A DNA stretch of 7,201 nt from Vicinamibacterales bacterium (GCA_030745255.1 JASLOY010000179.1:1-7201); one strand, 5' to 3'. Positions 1 to 5,865 are shown, counted from the first letter of the stretch. Made by a program: numbers and translations. The notes: generated from the sequence alone by a model not told the origin.

Positions 1-116
1 AGCTGGTGGCGGAGGACGACGCCACCGCTCGACTTGCCCGGCTGCCGGCGAACCGAGCGTTCTGGTTCGGGTGGTATGCTCAGTTCCCCGAGACCGAGTT
101 ATTTGTAGATGATTAG
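1..116 (+). CDS. C-terminal fragment of a probable DUF3179 domain protein
   Basis: Reading from base 3 gives 37 residues ending at TAG (114-116); the 5' part lies outside the window. The tail reads ARLARLPANRAFWFGWYAQF followed by PETELF. It resembles the end of DUF3179 proteins, which commonly finish with a 'P-A-[HN]-R-A-F-W-F-x-W' block and an 'FPDT'-like segment. DUF3179 proteins are usually exported or lipoprotein-like and of unknown function. The stop codon is also the first triplet of a GC-rich repeat that follows directly. The family call rests on memory of the C-terminal motif only and the domain core is not visible; that this is the end of a real gene is more certain than its name. 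Confidence 0.6.
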   Translation, partial: LVAEDDATARLARLPANRAFWFGWYAQFPETELFVDD

Positions 117-156
117 ACGGGGCTGCGCCCCGAACCCCCGCGGGCGCTGCGCGGGG
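114..156 (+). repeat. GGGGCTGCGCCCC repeat, copy A (short variant)
   Basis: The copy begins with the TAG stop of the upstream gene. A small hairpin follows: CGGGGC (118-123), loop TGC, GCCCCG (127-132). A second perfect hairpin has arms CCCCGCG (136-142) and CGCGGGG (150-156) around a 7-nt loop. The first hairpin is shared with the copies at 804, 904 and 5753 and, in diverged form, 5600 and 5725; the second half differs from them. It may act in 3'-end formation or mRNA stability, or be a dispersed REP-like element; there is no T-tract to make it a classical terminator. Confidence 0.8.
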
Positions 157-160
157 CTAG

Positions 161-175
161 TGGGAATTTTTCCCA
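161..175. repeat. Inverted repeat upstream of the peroxiredoxin gene
   Basis: TGGGAA (161-166), TTT, TTCCCA (170-175) form a perfect 6-bp stem with a 3-nt loop, an unusually AT-rich island just after repeat copy A. It lies about 95 bp before the peroxiredoxin start. It could be the hairpin of a weak terminator for the upstream gene or a protein-binding site; neither can be shown here. Confidence 0.4.
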
Positions 176-188
176 GAGGCGTGAAATA

Positions 189-218
189 TTGCCAAGTGGG
201 GGACGAGTCTGCTACCGT
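189..218 (+). promoter_or_regulatory. Possible sigma70-type promoter for the peroxiredoxin
   Basis: TTGCCA (189-194) matches the -35 hexamer at five of six positions. After an 18-bp spacer comes TACCGT (213-218), a weak -10, preceded by TG at 210-211 as in extended -10 promoters. The spacing to the ATG at 270 leaves a leader of about 45 nt. This is pattern matching only. Confidence 0.25.
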
Positions 219-254
219 GTCCCGATCCAACTGGTATCTGAGTCCGAGTCACCC

Positions 255-260
255 AAGGAG
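255..260 (+). promoter_or_regulatory. Shine-Dalgarno for the peroxiredoxin; decides the start
   Basis: AAGGAG (255-260) lies 9 nt before ATG 270-272. It supports that start over the in-frame TTG at 189, which would add 27 polar residues in front of an otherwise ordinary signal peptide. Confidence 0.75.
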
Positions 261-269
261 CTGGAGACA

Positions 270-800
270 ATGAAAATGCTCGTCGCAATCTGCGTCATGG
301 TCGTCGTGGCCGTGGCCGCGGTTGGCGTCGGGGGAGCACAGGCCCAGGGGCTCCAGGTCGGCGACATGGCGCCGACGTTCAGCCTGCCTGGCACTGACGG
401 CAAGACCCATAGTTTGTCCGACTACGCGGGGCGAACGGTGGTGCTGGCCTGGTTCCCCAAGGCGTTTACCGGCGGTTGAACGGCCGAATGCAAGTCGCTG
501 CGTGATTCCAGCGACCAGTTGAAGGCGTTTGACATGGCCTATTTCATGATCAGTGTCGATGATCCGGAGACGAACAAGGAGTTCGCCGAGTCACTCGACT
601 CCGATTTCCCTTTGCTGAGCAACCCGACCAAAGAGGTCGCTGAGGCCTACGGTGTCGTGACGGCAGAGCGGGCCCTCCCGTTCCGTTGGACGTATATCAT
701 TGGCGGGGATGGCAAGATCCTGAAGATCGACAAAGAGGTCAACCCGTCCGCGGCCGGGCAGGATCTGGTGGCCGACCTTCAGGAGCTCGGGGTCAACTAA
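270..800 (+). CDS. Exported selenocysteine-containing peroxiredoxin (TGA 477-479 read as Sec70)
   Basis: Read through the TGA at 477-479, this is a 176-aa thiol-specific peroxidase of the AhpC/TSA (BCP/PrxQ-like) fold, which would reduce peroxides outside the cytoplasm. Residues 1-25 are a Sec-type signal peptide (MKMLVAICVMVVV..., cleavage likely AQA|QG). The redoxin core follows (GDMAPTFSLP at 31-40, TVVLAWFP at 57-63). The active-site signature PxxxTxxC appears as P63-K-A-F-T67-G-G-Sec70, so the TGA sits exactly at the peroxidatic Cys. C74, four residues on, is the candidate resolving residue (U-T-A-E-C). R139 in PFRWTYIIG fits the conserved active-site Arg. Sequence after the TGA continues the same family without a frame change to TAA 798-800, so this is not a random ORF fusion. 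An AAGGAG Shine-Dalgarno and the signal peptide fix the start. The gene converges on tatA, with a terminator between. Alternatives are a nonsense mutation or a sequencing error of TGC/TGT; the stem-loop after the TGA argues against both. Confidence 0.87.
491..521 (+). promoter_or_regulatory. Probable bacterial SECIS element (bSECIS) for UGA 477-479
   Basis: The perfect inverted repeat GTCGCTG (494-500) and CAGCGAC (509-515) closes an 8-nt loop, CGTGATTC (501-508). The stem can extend as CAA (491-493) with TTG (519-521), leaving a 3-nt bulge, CAG, on the 3' side. The apical loop starts 21 nt after the UGA and has G as its second base followed by U. As I recall the bSECIS consensus, it asks for a G in the first two loop positions and a loop about 16-37 nt from the UGA. 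SelB would bind this hairpin in the mRNA to deliver Sec-tRNA. The element lies inside the coding frame, encoding residues 74-84. Its bulge is unlike that of E. coli fdhF, which is expected since SelB recognition varies between lineages. Confidence 0.75.
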
Positions 801-803
801 ACT

Positions 804-893
804 TAGACGGGGCTGCGCCCCGGACCCCACGCGGTGGCTTGTGGGGGCCCAACGCCCCACGCCGCCACCGCGGGGCGCGCCGTGCGCGCCTTG
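804..893 (+). repeat. GGGGCTGCGCCCC repeat, copy 1 (full length)
   Basis: This full copy carries three nested or successive hairpins. The first is CGGGGC (808-813), loop TGC, GCCCCG (817-822). The second is a long stem CGCGGTGGC (830-838) with GCCACCGCG (864-872), enclosing an inner stem GTGGGG (841-846) with CCCCAC (855-860). The third is GGCGCGC (874-880), loop CGT, GCGCGCC (884-890). Its leading TAG (804-806) lies in frame, two codons after the peroxiredoxin TAA. It is followed by a second tandem copy. Confidence 0.85.
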
Positions 894-903
894 ATCAATA
901 CCG

Positions 904-984
904 GATGGGGCTGCGCCCCGAACCCCACGCGGTGGCTTGTGGGGGCCCCACGCCGCCACCGCGGGGTGCGCCGTGCGCGCCTTG
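904..984 (+). repeat. GGGGCTGCGCCCC repeat, copy 2 (tandem to copy 1)
   Basis: Nearly identical to copy 1 over its length. It differs by an 8-bp deletion of the loop and one inner arm (copy 1 bases corresponding to AACGCCCC) and a few substitutions. The first hairpin becomes TGGGGC/GCCCCG, with a T-G pair at its base. The 9-bp CGCGGTGGC/GCCACCGCG stem is kept. The short spacer between copies (894-903) shows no feature. Confidence 0.85.
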
Positions 985-1014
985 GCTGAATCGCCGGACC
1001 ACGTGCGGAACGAA

Positions 1015-1058
1015 AAAAGGACCGGCCCACACTCACCCGCGTGTAGGCCGGTCCTTTT
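1015..1058. terminator. Strong bidirectional intrinsic terminator
   Basis: AAAAGGACCGGCC (1015-1027) pairs perfectly over 13 bp with GGCCGGTCCTTTT (1046-1058). The stem extends inward past one mismatch by ACAC/GTGT to an 8-nt loop. A-rich flanks on the left (from 1013) and T-rich flanks on the right make it a rho-independent terminator in both directions. It lies between the converging peroxiredoxin (plus) and tatA (minus) genes and would serve both. Bases 1059-1135 hold nothing else recognisable. Confidence 0.9.
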
Positions 1059-1135
1059 CCTGTAGGACGGTCAGCCGGAGCGCGTCGCACACCGGGCAGG
1101 TTCGGCCAGTGTCGGGCGTCGCGCGGGGGCTTTGC

Positions 1136-1315
1136 CTACTCTTGCTTTTCCTTCCCGTTGCCCATCTCGTCTTTGAAACCACGAATCGCCTGGCCCATGC
1201 CTTTGCCGAGACCGGACAGGCGATTGGCGCCGAAGATGAGCATCAGGATCGCCAAGATGATAAGCAGCTCGGGCAGGCCAATCGGTCCGAGTAATGCGAA
1301 CACCGTTTGATGCAT
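1136..1315 (-). CDS. tatA: Sec-independent protein translocase subunit TatA/TatE
   Basis: A 59-aa protein, MHQTVFALLGPIGLPELLII..., that forms the pore-type component of the twin-arginine export system in the cytoplasmic membrane. It has the family layout: a short periplasmic N-terminus, the Gly-Leu-Pro-Glu-Leu turn (13-17), one transmembrane helix (about 16-29), the hinge F-G-A-N-R-L (28-33), an amphipathic helix (LSGLGKGMGQAIRGFKDEM, 33-51) and a charged tail ending KEKQE. GGAAGG lies 7 nt before the ATG. The gene lies 121 bp downstream of the kinase in the same direction and ends before the bidirectional terminator. No tatB or tatC is in the window. TatA versus TatE or TatB cannot be fully separated by sequence, but the short tail argues against TatB. 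Confidence 0.93.
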   Translation of the reverse strand: MHQTVFALLGPIGLPELLIILAILMLIFGANRLSGLGKGMGQAIRGFKDEMGNGKEKQE

Positions 1316-1436
1316 CAGAACACCTTCCTAGTCAGGTCCAGTCAGAACCAGTTTGACCCCCGTCCGACATAGTCAATCAGTGGACCCGTCTCCAAGGATA
1401 CCACGGTAGCTGGCGGCTTCTCGAGCGTCACAAGTG

Positions 1437-3848
1437 CTAGGCGGCCGGGTGGAGGTCGGTCGCGAGCGCTTCGGTGAACGCCGGGGCCGACCTGATTGGG
1501 TCGAAGTCGGGGTCTGACCGGGCTCGGGCTCGATTCAGCGCAGGGAGCTCGGCCAGCGATTCTCGCAAGTACCGGACCGCCTTCTCCGTCTCGCCCCGGA
1601 GGCCATAGAGACTCGCGATGTAGTATTTCGTGGCCGGATCGTCGGCGCCACGTCCGACCCGCCGCCCGAACCGGGCAACCGCTTCAGTGAAGTGCCGATC
1701 CGCATCGGCCGCCTGGCCCATTCTATGGTACGTCGCGGCCAGCTTGCCGTGCAGCTCGATCAGGTTCCGTTCCTTCAACGCGTGGTCCGAGGCGGCGAGC
1801 GCCACCAGTCCCCGCTCGTAGCTCTGGATTGCCTCCCGATATCTTCCCTGCAAGTAGTAGACGTACCCCAATCGCGTGTAAGCGCCGACGATCTGCAGCC
1901 CTTCCTTGCCCGACAGGAATCGCTCCTGGAGGTCGACTGCCACCAGACACGATCGTTCAGCTTTGACGTAGTTGCCACGCAGTGCGTACAGCAGCCCGAG
2001 CTGGAGGTGGGCGTATCCGAGGTCCGGGTTGATTGCGATGGCCTGCTCCAGCTCATCAATGCCCGCGTCGATGTCGCCACGACCGATCCAGTAGGCCCGC
2101 GCGAGCGACAGGTGCACGCCGGCATCGTCTGGTTCGAGCCGCGCTGACTCGGTGATGGCGTTGATGGCCTCGTCGAATCGTCCCAGTGAGAGGAGCGCCG
2201 ATCCCAGCCAGCGATGGGCGTCGGCCAGTTTCGGATTGAGCTGGATCGCGCGACGGCCCACCTCGACCGCCTTCTCGGACAGCTCTCGCAGGCTCATGAA
2301 CGACCCCTTGAAATCGTAGGCCAGGGCCAGGGCCGCCCACGCCGACGCGTAGTTCGGGTCCTGCCGCGTGGCCTTCTCGAGCAGGAGGACCGCATGGTCG
2401 AGCGCTTGCGGGCTGCCGTCCATAATGTTCATCATGGCGCGGGAGCGGTTCTCATAGGCCTCGACCGACTCGGTCTCCTGCCGCTCGATCTCGGCCATCT
2501 CGCTGTCTCCCAGGGTCAGGTGCATGCCCTGGCTCAGCTCGTAGACGATCTTGTCTTGCAGGCTGAAGATGTCGCCGATGGCGCCGTCAATCTTCACGGT
2601 CCTGACGACCGCGCCGGACCCGACCTCGACGAACCGGGCGGTAATTCGTATCAGGTCCCCGAGCCGCTGGTAGCCGCCGCTCACCAACCAGGTGGCCCGA
2701 AGCTGTCGACCGACTTCGATGGCCATCCGCTCGTCGTGGGCATCGGTGCCGCTCGAACCCAGCACGCGAAGCGCGTCGAACACCCGCTCGCGGCCGATGA
2801 GTGACAGTCCTTGGGTGCTCTTCAGGTCGGCGGTCACCGTTTCAGCGATGCCGGATCCGATCCAGTCGTCGGCCCGCTCCCGGGTGATGTTGGTAAACGG
2901 GATGACCGCCACTGCATTGGTCGGCGGCGGTGGCTCGACCGGACGAGCGCCTGCAGTCAGACCGGAGTCGAGCGAGGCAGTGCCAGACCCCACCCCGCGC
3001 TCGAGGTCCTGTTTCACCGCTCGGAGATCGACCAGCAGCTCGCGCGCCGACTGATACCGCGCATCGGGGTCCTTCTGCAACAGCTTGCGGACCGCGTCCT
3101 CGAGCCGTGGGGCCACCTCGTAGTTCAAGCGCGACAATGGCGGTGGCTCGGCGTGCACCAGGGTGTCGATGACCGCTGTCGTGGTCTCGCCGTCGAAGGG
3201 CAGCCGCCCGGTCAGCGATTCGTAGACGACGATACCCAGCGAGAAGAGATCGGATCGCGTGTCGACCGGTCGGCCGAGCGCCTGTTCGGGCGACATGTAG
3301 GAGACCGTGCCGACCACGACGCCGAGACTGGTCTGCGCCATGGTCTCGGCGGCGCCCTGTTCGACAGCCGGTCCGGTGAACTTAGCGAGCCCGAAGTCGA
3401 GGATCTTCACCCGTCCGTGCGCATCCAGGACCAGGTTGGCGCTCTTGATGTCGCGGTGAATGATGCCGAGCCCGTGCGCCTCATCGAGCGCATCGGCGAT
3501 CTGCAGCGTCATCCCCAGTGCTTGTCGGATCGACAGGGGGCCACGCCGCAGGCGGTCGGCCAGCGCCTCGCCCTCCACCAGCTCCATGACGATGAACAGC
3601 GTGCCGTCGTCCTCGCCGATGTCGTAGGTGGTGGCGACCGCGGGCGATCGCAGCATCGAGGCAGCCTGGGCTTCTTTGAGTAGACGCTCTCGCCGGTCGG
3701 GGTCCTGGTCGTGGTCCGGCGCAATGAACTTCAACGCCACCGGTCGGCCGAGCCGGGTGTCCCGGGCCCGATACACCTCGCCCATGCCGCCGCCGCCGAG
3801 GCGGTCGCCAATCTCGTAGTGCTGGACGATGGTGCCCCTGGAAGGCAT
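1437..3848 (-). CDS. Soluble Ser/Thr protein kinase with TolB-like and TPR regions
   Basis: An 803-aa Hanks-type kinase. The kinase domain (about 11-275) has a glycine loop RLGGGGMGEVY (17-26 with flanks), the ATP lysine K40 in VALK, E59 for the helix-C salt bridge, the catalytic loop H131-R-D133-x-K135-x-x-N138, D151-F-G153, the activation segment ending at S-P-E (186-188) and D200. All catalytic residues are present, so it should be active. A Pro-rich linker (about 280-311) contains no transmembrane helix. Residues 312-445 open with AVAVIPFTN and DDWIGSGIAE, resembling the TolB-like N-terminal domain found in adenylate-cyclase and CadC-type proteins. Six or seven TPRs fill about 470-770, a protein-binding scaffold. 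The frame is open upstream to 4028, but those residues are Arg-rich and unlike the family, so ATG 3846-3848 is chosen although its Shine-Dalgarno is weak. It is divergent from the transporter; its substrate is unknown. Confidence 0.9.
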   Translation of the reverse strand: MPSRGTIVQHYEIGDRLGGGGMGEVYRARDTRLGRPVALKFIAPDHDQDPDRRERLLKEAQAASMLRSPAVATTYDIGEDDGTLFIVMELVEGEALADRLRRGPLSIRQALGMTLQIADALDEAHGLGIIHRDIKSANLVLDAHGRVKILDFGLAKFTGPAVEQGAAETMAQTSLGVVVGTVSYMSPEQALGRPVDTRSDLFSLGIVVYESLTGRLPFDGETTTAVIDTLVHAEPPPLSRLNYEVAPRLEDAVRKLLQKDPDARYQSARELLVDLRAVKQDLERGVGSGTASLDSGLTAGARPVEPPPPTNAVAVIPFTNITRERADDWIGSGIAETVTADLKSTQGLSLIGRERVFDALRVLGSSGTDAHDERMAIEVGRQLRATWLVSGGYQRLGDLIRITARFVEVGSGAVVRTVKIDGAIGDIFSLQDKIVYELSQGMHLTLGDSEMAEIERQETESVEAYENRSRAMMNIMDGSPQALDHAVLLLEKATRQDPNYASAWAALALAYDFKGSFMSLRELSEKAVEVGRRAIQLNPKLADAHRWLGSALLSLGRFDEAINAITESARLEPDDAGVHLSLARAYWIGRGDIDAGIDELEQAIAINPDLGYAHLQLGLLYALRGNYVKAERSCLVAVDLQERFLSGKEGLQIVGAYTRLGYVYYLQGRYREAIQSYERGLVALAASDHALKERNLIELHGKLAATYHRMGQAADADRHFTEAVARFGRRVGRGADDPATKYYIASLYGLRGETEKAVRYLRESLAELPALNRARARSDPDFDPIRSAPAFTEALATDLHPAA

Positions 3849-4093
3849 GCGTTGTCGTCTTCGCGAGAGTGTCTGCGAGCAACCGGACTGTGTGCGCCGT
3901 GGGACGTTCTCCCATGTTACCGCACGCCGTGCTCTGCTATCCCGGTCTGGTGCGCTGCGCCTTCGGGGTCTGTGTTGGCGGTACGGGTCCTCCCGGGTAA
4001 GACTCCCACATGCTCTCCCGAGGTCCATCCGGGCATTGGCGACTCGCCTTCACGCTTTGTCGGCGCCGCGAAATGTGATACACCGACGGGCCT
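3849..4093. other. Divergent intergenic region between kinase and transporter
   Basis: These 245 bp must hold the promoters of both flanking genes. On the plus strand a weak candidate is TTGTCG (4057-4062) with GATACA (4077-4082) preceded by TG, but the 14-bp spacing is short. A 5-bp inverted repeat TGGGA/TCCCA brackets CGTTC near 3900-3914. I see no conserved gene; the open frame here from the kinase strand looks non-coding. Confidence 0.4.
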
Positions 4094-5602
4094 ATGTCCT
4101 CAGATCCTTTGCCTTCGCCGAGCAAGACCGAGGCCGAAATCCGCTTCGATGAGACGCGCCGCAAGATCGGCATCGTCCTGGGGCCGCTCGTGTTCTTGCT
4201 GGTCCTGGTCGTGCCTTTCGAGTCACTGACACCAGACATGCACCGGCTCGCGGCGATCATGGCACTGGTCATGGTGCTTTGGATTAGCGAGGCGCTGCCG
4301 CTGCCGGTGACCGCCTTGCTCGGGCCCACACTGGCGATCGTGCTGGGGGTCGCGCCGGCGGCCGAGACATTCAGACCGTTTGCCAGTACGACAATCTTTC
4401 TCTTCATCGGCAGCTTCATCCTGGCGCAGGCGCTGTTCGTTCACCGGGTGAATGAACGGATCGCCTACGGCGTGTTGTCTATGCGCATCATCGGCGCCCA
4501 CCCGACGCGCATTCTGATCGCCTATGGGCTGCTGGCAGCGTTCCTCTCCGCTTGGATGAGCAATACCGCCACGGCGGCGATGCTCGTGCCGATCGGGATG
4601 ACGCTGGTCCGGTTCATGGAATCTGAGGCGCACATTCCGAAGAAGTACGGAACCGCCCTGATGCTCATGACGACCTACTGCTGCTCGCGGGGCGGTATGG
4701 CGACGCCGGTTGGAACACCGCCGAACCTGATTGCCATCGGCATGATCAGCGACCAGCTCGATGTGCGCATCACCTTCGTGCAGTGGATGCTCTTTTCTCT
4801 CCCCATCGTTCTGGTCCTAATGGCGATTGTCTTCGTCTATCTCAGCTGGGTTGGGCAGACCGGTGTGGATGAGATTCCCGGGACCGAGCAGATCATCGCG
4901 GAACGCAAGCGGGCCCTGTGGCCCTGGCGGCGTGGCGAAATCAACGCGGTCATCGCCTTCAGCGTGACGGTGGTGCTGTGGATTGGTCCCGGCATCCTGG
5001 CGCTGATACTCGGCACGGATCACTCCGTGGTCAACGCGGTGACCTCCAGTATCCCGGCGGCCGTGGCGGCGCTGGTCGGGGTGGTGCTGCTCTTCGTGCT
5101 GCCCAACAGCGAGACCGAGCACTCCACCATCACCTGGAAGCAGGCGGCGCAAATCGACTGGGGCACGATTCTGCTGTTCGGTGGCGGGCTCGCGTTGGGT
5201 GCTTTGGCGGCGTCGACCGGGCTTGCTCGCGTGATCGCGGTGGGCATCACCGGGCTGGTGCCGCTCAGCGACGTCGCCGCGGTGGCGTTCGCCGGGGCTA
5301 TCTTCACCGTGGTGCTGTCGGAAGCGATGTCGAACACAGCGGCCACGAACATCGCGATCCCGATCGTGATCTCGATCGCGCAGGCCGCTGGCGTCAATCC
5401 GATCATCCCGGCGGTGGCATCCGCCTTGGCGGCGTCAGTCGCCGCCGTGTTGCCGGTGTCCACGCCGCCCAACGCGATCGTCTATGCGTCGGGCCGGGTC
5501 AGCATCACGGACATGATCAAGTACGGTGTGCTCATGGACGTCACCGCCGTCACGCTGGTTCCGATGCTGGTGCTGTTTTTTGCGCCGTTCTTCATTACTT
5601 AG
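4094..5602 (+). CDS. DASS/SLC13-family anion (dicarboxylate or sulfate) permease
   Basis: A 502-aa inner-membrane transporter with about 11-12 hydrophobic segments and a cytoplasmic, charged N-terminus (1-24). It carries the two inverted-repeat signatures of the divalent anion:sodium symporter family. The first half has M-S-N-T-A-T (155-160) and G-T-P-P-N (207-211); the second has M-S-N-T-A-A-T (412-418) and S-T-P-P-N (456-460). In known members (VcINDY, NaCT) these SNT and TP loops bind the substrate carboxylates and Na+. A hydrophilic loop lies at about 255-282. The family imports succinate, citrate, sulfate or similar anions; which one cannot be told from sequence alone. Length is typical. 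The Shine-Dalgarno is weak (GACGGG, just upstream). The TAG stop forms the first triplet of repeat copy 3, and its G takes part in that hairpin. Confidence 0.92.
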   Translation: MSSDPLPSPSKTEAEIRFDETRRKIGIVLGPLVFLLVLVVPFESLTPDMHRLAAIMALVMVLWISEALPLPVTALLGPTLAIVLGVAPAAETFRPFASTTIFLFIGSFILAQALFVHRVNERIAYGVLSMRIIGAHPTRILIAYGLLAAFLSAWMSNTATAAMLVPIGMTLVRFMESEAHIPKKYGTALMLMTTYCCSRGGMATPVGTPPNLIAIGMISDQLDVRITFVQWMLFSLPIVLVLMAIVFVYLSWVGQTGVDEIPGTEQIIAERKRALWPWRRGEINAVIAFSVTVVLWIGPGILALILGTDHSVVNAVTSSIPAAVAALVGVVLLFVLPNSETEHSTITWKQAAQIDWGTILLFGGGLALGALAASTGLARVIAVGITGLVPLSDVAAVAFAGAIFTVVLSEAMSNTAATNIAIPIVISIAQAAGVNPIIPAVASALAASVAAVLPVSTPPNAIVYASGRVSITDMIKYGVLMDVTAVTLVPMLVLFFAPFFIT

Positions 5603-5686
5603 TGGGGCTCTGCCCCACACCCCGGCTCGTCGCTCGTGGGGCCCCAATGCCCCACGCCGCTCCTCGCGGGCGCGCTGGTGCGCGCC
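5600..5686 (+). repeat. GGGGCTGCGCCCC repeat family, copy 3 (diverged)
   Basis: It starts with the transporter's TAG. The first hairpin is GTGGGGC (5602-5608), loop TCT, GCCCCAC (5612-5618), where a T-A pair replaces the C-G of copies A and 1. The inner stem GTGGGG (5636-5641) with CCCCAC (5650-5655) and the last hairpin GGCGCGC (5669-5675), loop TGGT, GCGCGCC (5680-5686) match copy 1 in order. The 9-bp outer stem of copy 1 is not preserved. Confidence 0.75.
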
Positions 5687-5724
5687 GCCGGCCCCCAATC
5701 TTGCCATCCAGGACCGGCCTGCTC

Positions 5725-5748
5725 TGGGCTCTGCCCCACACCCCGGGG
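5725..5748 (+). repeat. Repeat family, copy 4 (truncated)
   Basis: A short partial copy of the copy 3 type: GGGC (5726-5729), loop TCT, GCCC (5733-5736), followed by CACA and the palindrome CCCCGGGG (5741-5748). It shares the GGGCTCTGCCCCACACCCCG block with copy 3, then breaks off directly before copy 5. Confidence 0.65.
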
Positions 5749-5752
5749 CTGC

Positions 5753-5806
5753 TTTAGACGGGGCTGCGCCCCGGACCCCACGCGGACGCGCACTTGCCCG
5801 CCGTGG
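5753..5806 (+). repeat. Repeat family, copy 5
   Basis: Opens with TTTAG and the same block as copy 1, CGGGGC (5759-5764), loop TGC, GCCCCG (5768-5773), then GGACCCCACGCGG. After that it diverges, but CCACG (5778-5782) can still pair with CGTGG (5802-5806). This copy follows no stop codon directly but is the last of a three-copy cluster behind the transporter gene. Confidence 0.75.
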
Positions 5807-5838
5807 CCGGGAATGACCGAACCGTTGTTGTCTGGCAG

Positions 5839-5865
5839 GGCGCCAGAAGTCCAAAGCGTGGCGCC
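5839..5865. repeat. Inverted repeat GGCGCCA/TGGCGCC
   Basis: Perfect 7-bp arms GGCGCCA (5839-5845) and TGGCGCC (5859-5865) flank a 13-nt loop; with one bulged G the stem adds CAG/CTG. It lies in the 355-bp stretch without genes between the transporter and qhpB. No function is evident. Confidence 0.4.

Noticed and set aside
189..479. Separate 96-aa protein ending at the TGA, with a TTG start
   Set aside because: It stops in the middle of the peroxiredoxin active site. The ATG at 270 has a good Shine-Dalgarno and begins the signal peptide; the TTG lacks both.
519..800. Independent small protein starting at TTG 519
   Set aside because: It is the second half of the same peroxiredoxin, in the same frame, with no ribosome site of its own; TTG 519 sits in the arm of the SECIS-like stem.
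270..800. Peroxiredoxin pseudogene by nonsense mutation
   Set aside because: The single TGA falls precisely on the peroxidatic residue, the rest is intact, and a bSECIS-like hairpin follows. A random nonsense mutation would rarely meet all three.
804..984. CRISPR array
   Set aside because: Only two adjacent copies of about 80-90 bp with a 10-bp spacer and internal hairpins; no array of short repeats with unique spacers.
804..984. Insertion sequence or its remnant
   Set aside because: No transposase frame and no terminal inverted repeats with target duplication; the palindromes are internal to each unit.
686..1294. 202-aa plus-strand frame
   Set aside because: It runs through the repeats and the terminator and is antisense to tatA; composition is Arg/Gly/Pro-rich as in shadow frames.
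2214..3683. Long plus-strand frames (2214-2804, 2811-3683)
   Set aside because: They are antisense shadows of the kinase gene, which has every kinase and TPR motif.
3849..4028. N-terminal 60-residue extension of the kinase
   Set aside because: Arg-rich, no similarity to kinase N-termini, and it would consume most of the divergent promoter region.
4918..5757. 279-aa plus-strand frame within the transporter
   Set aside because: An out-of-frame shadow of the DASS gene, Arg/Gly-rich with no membrane segments.
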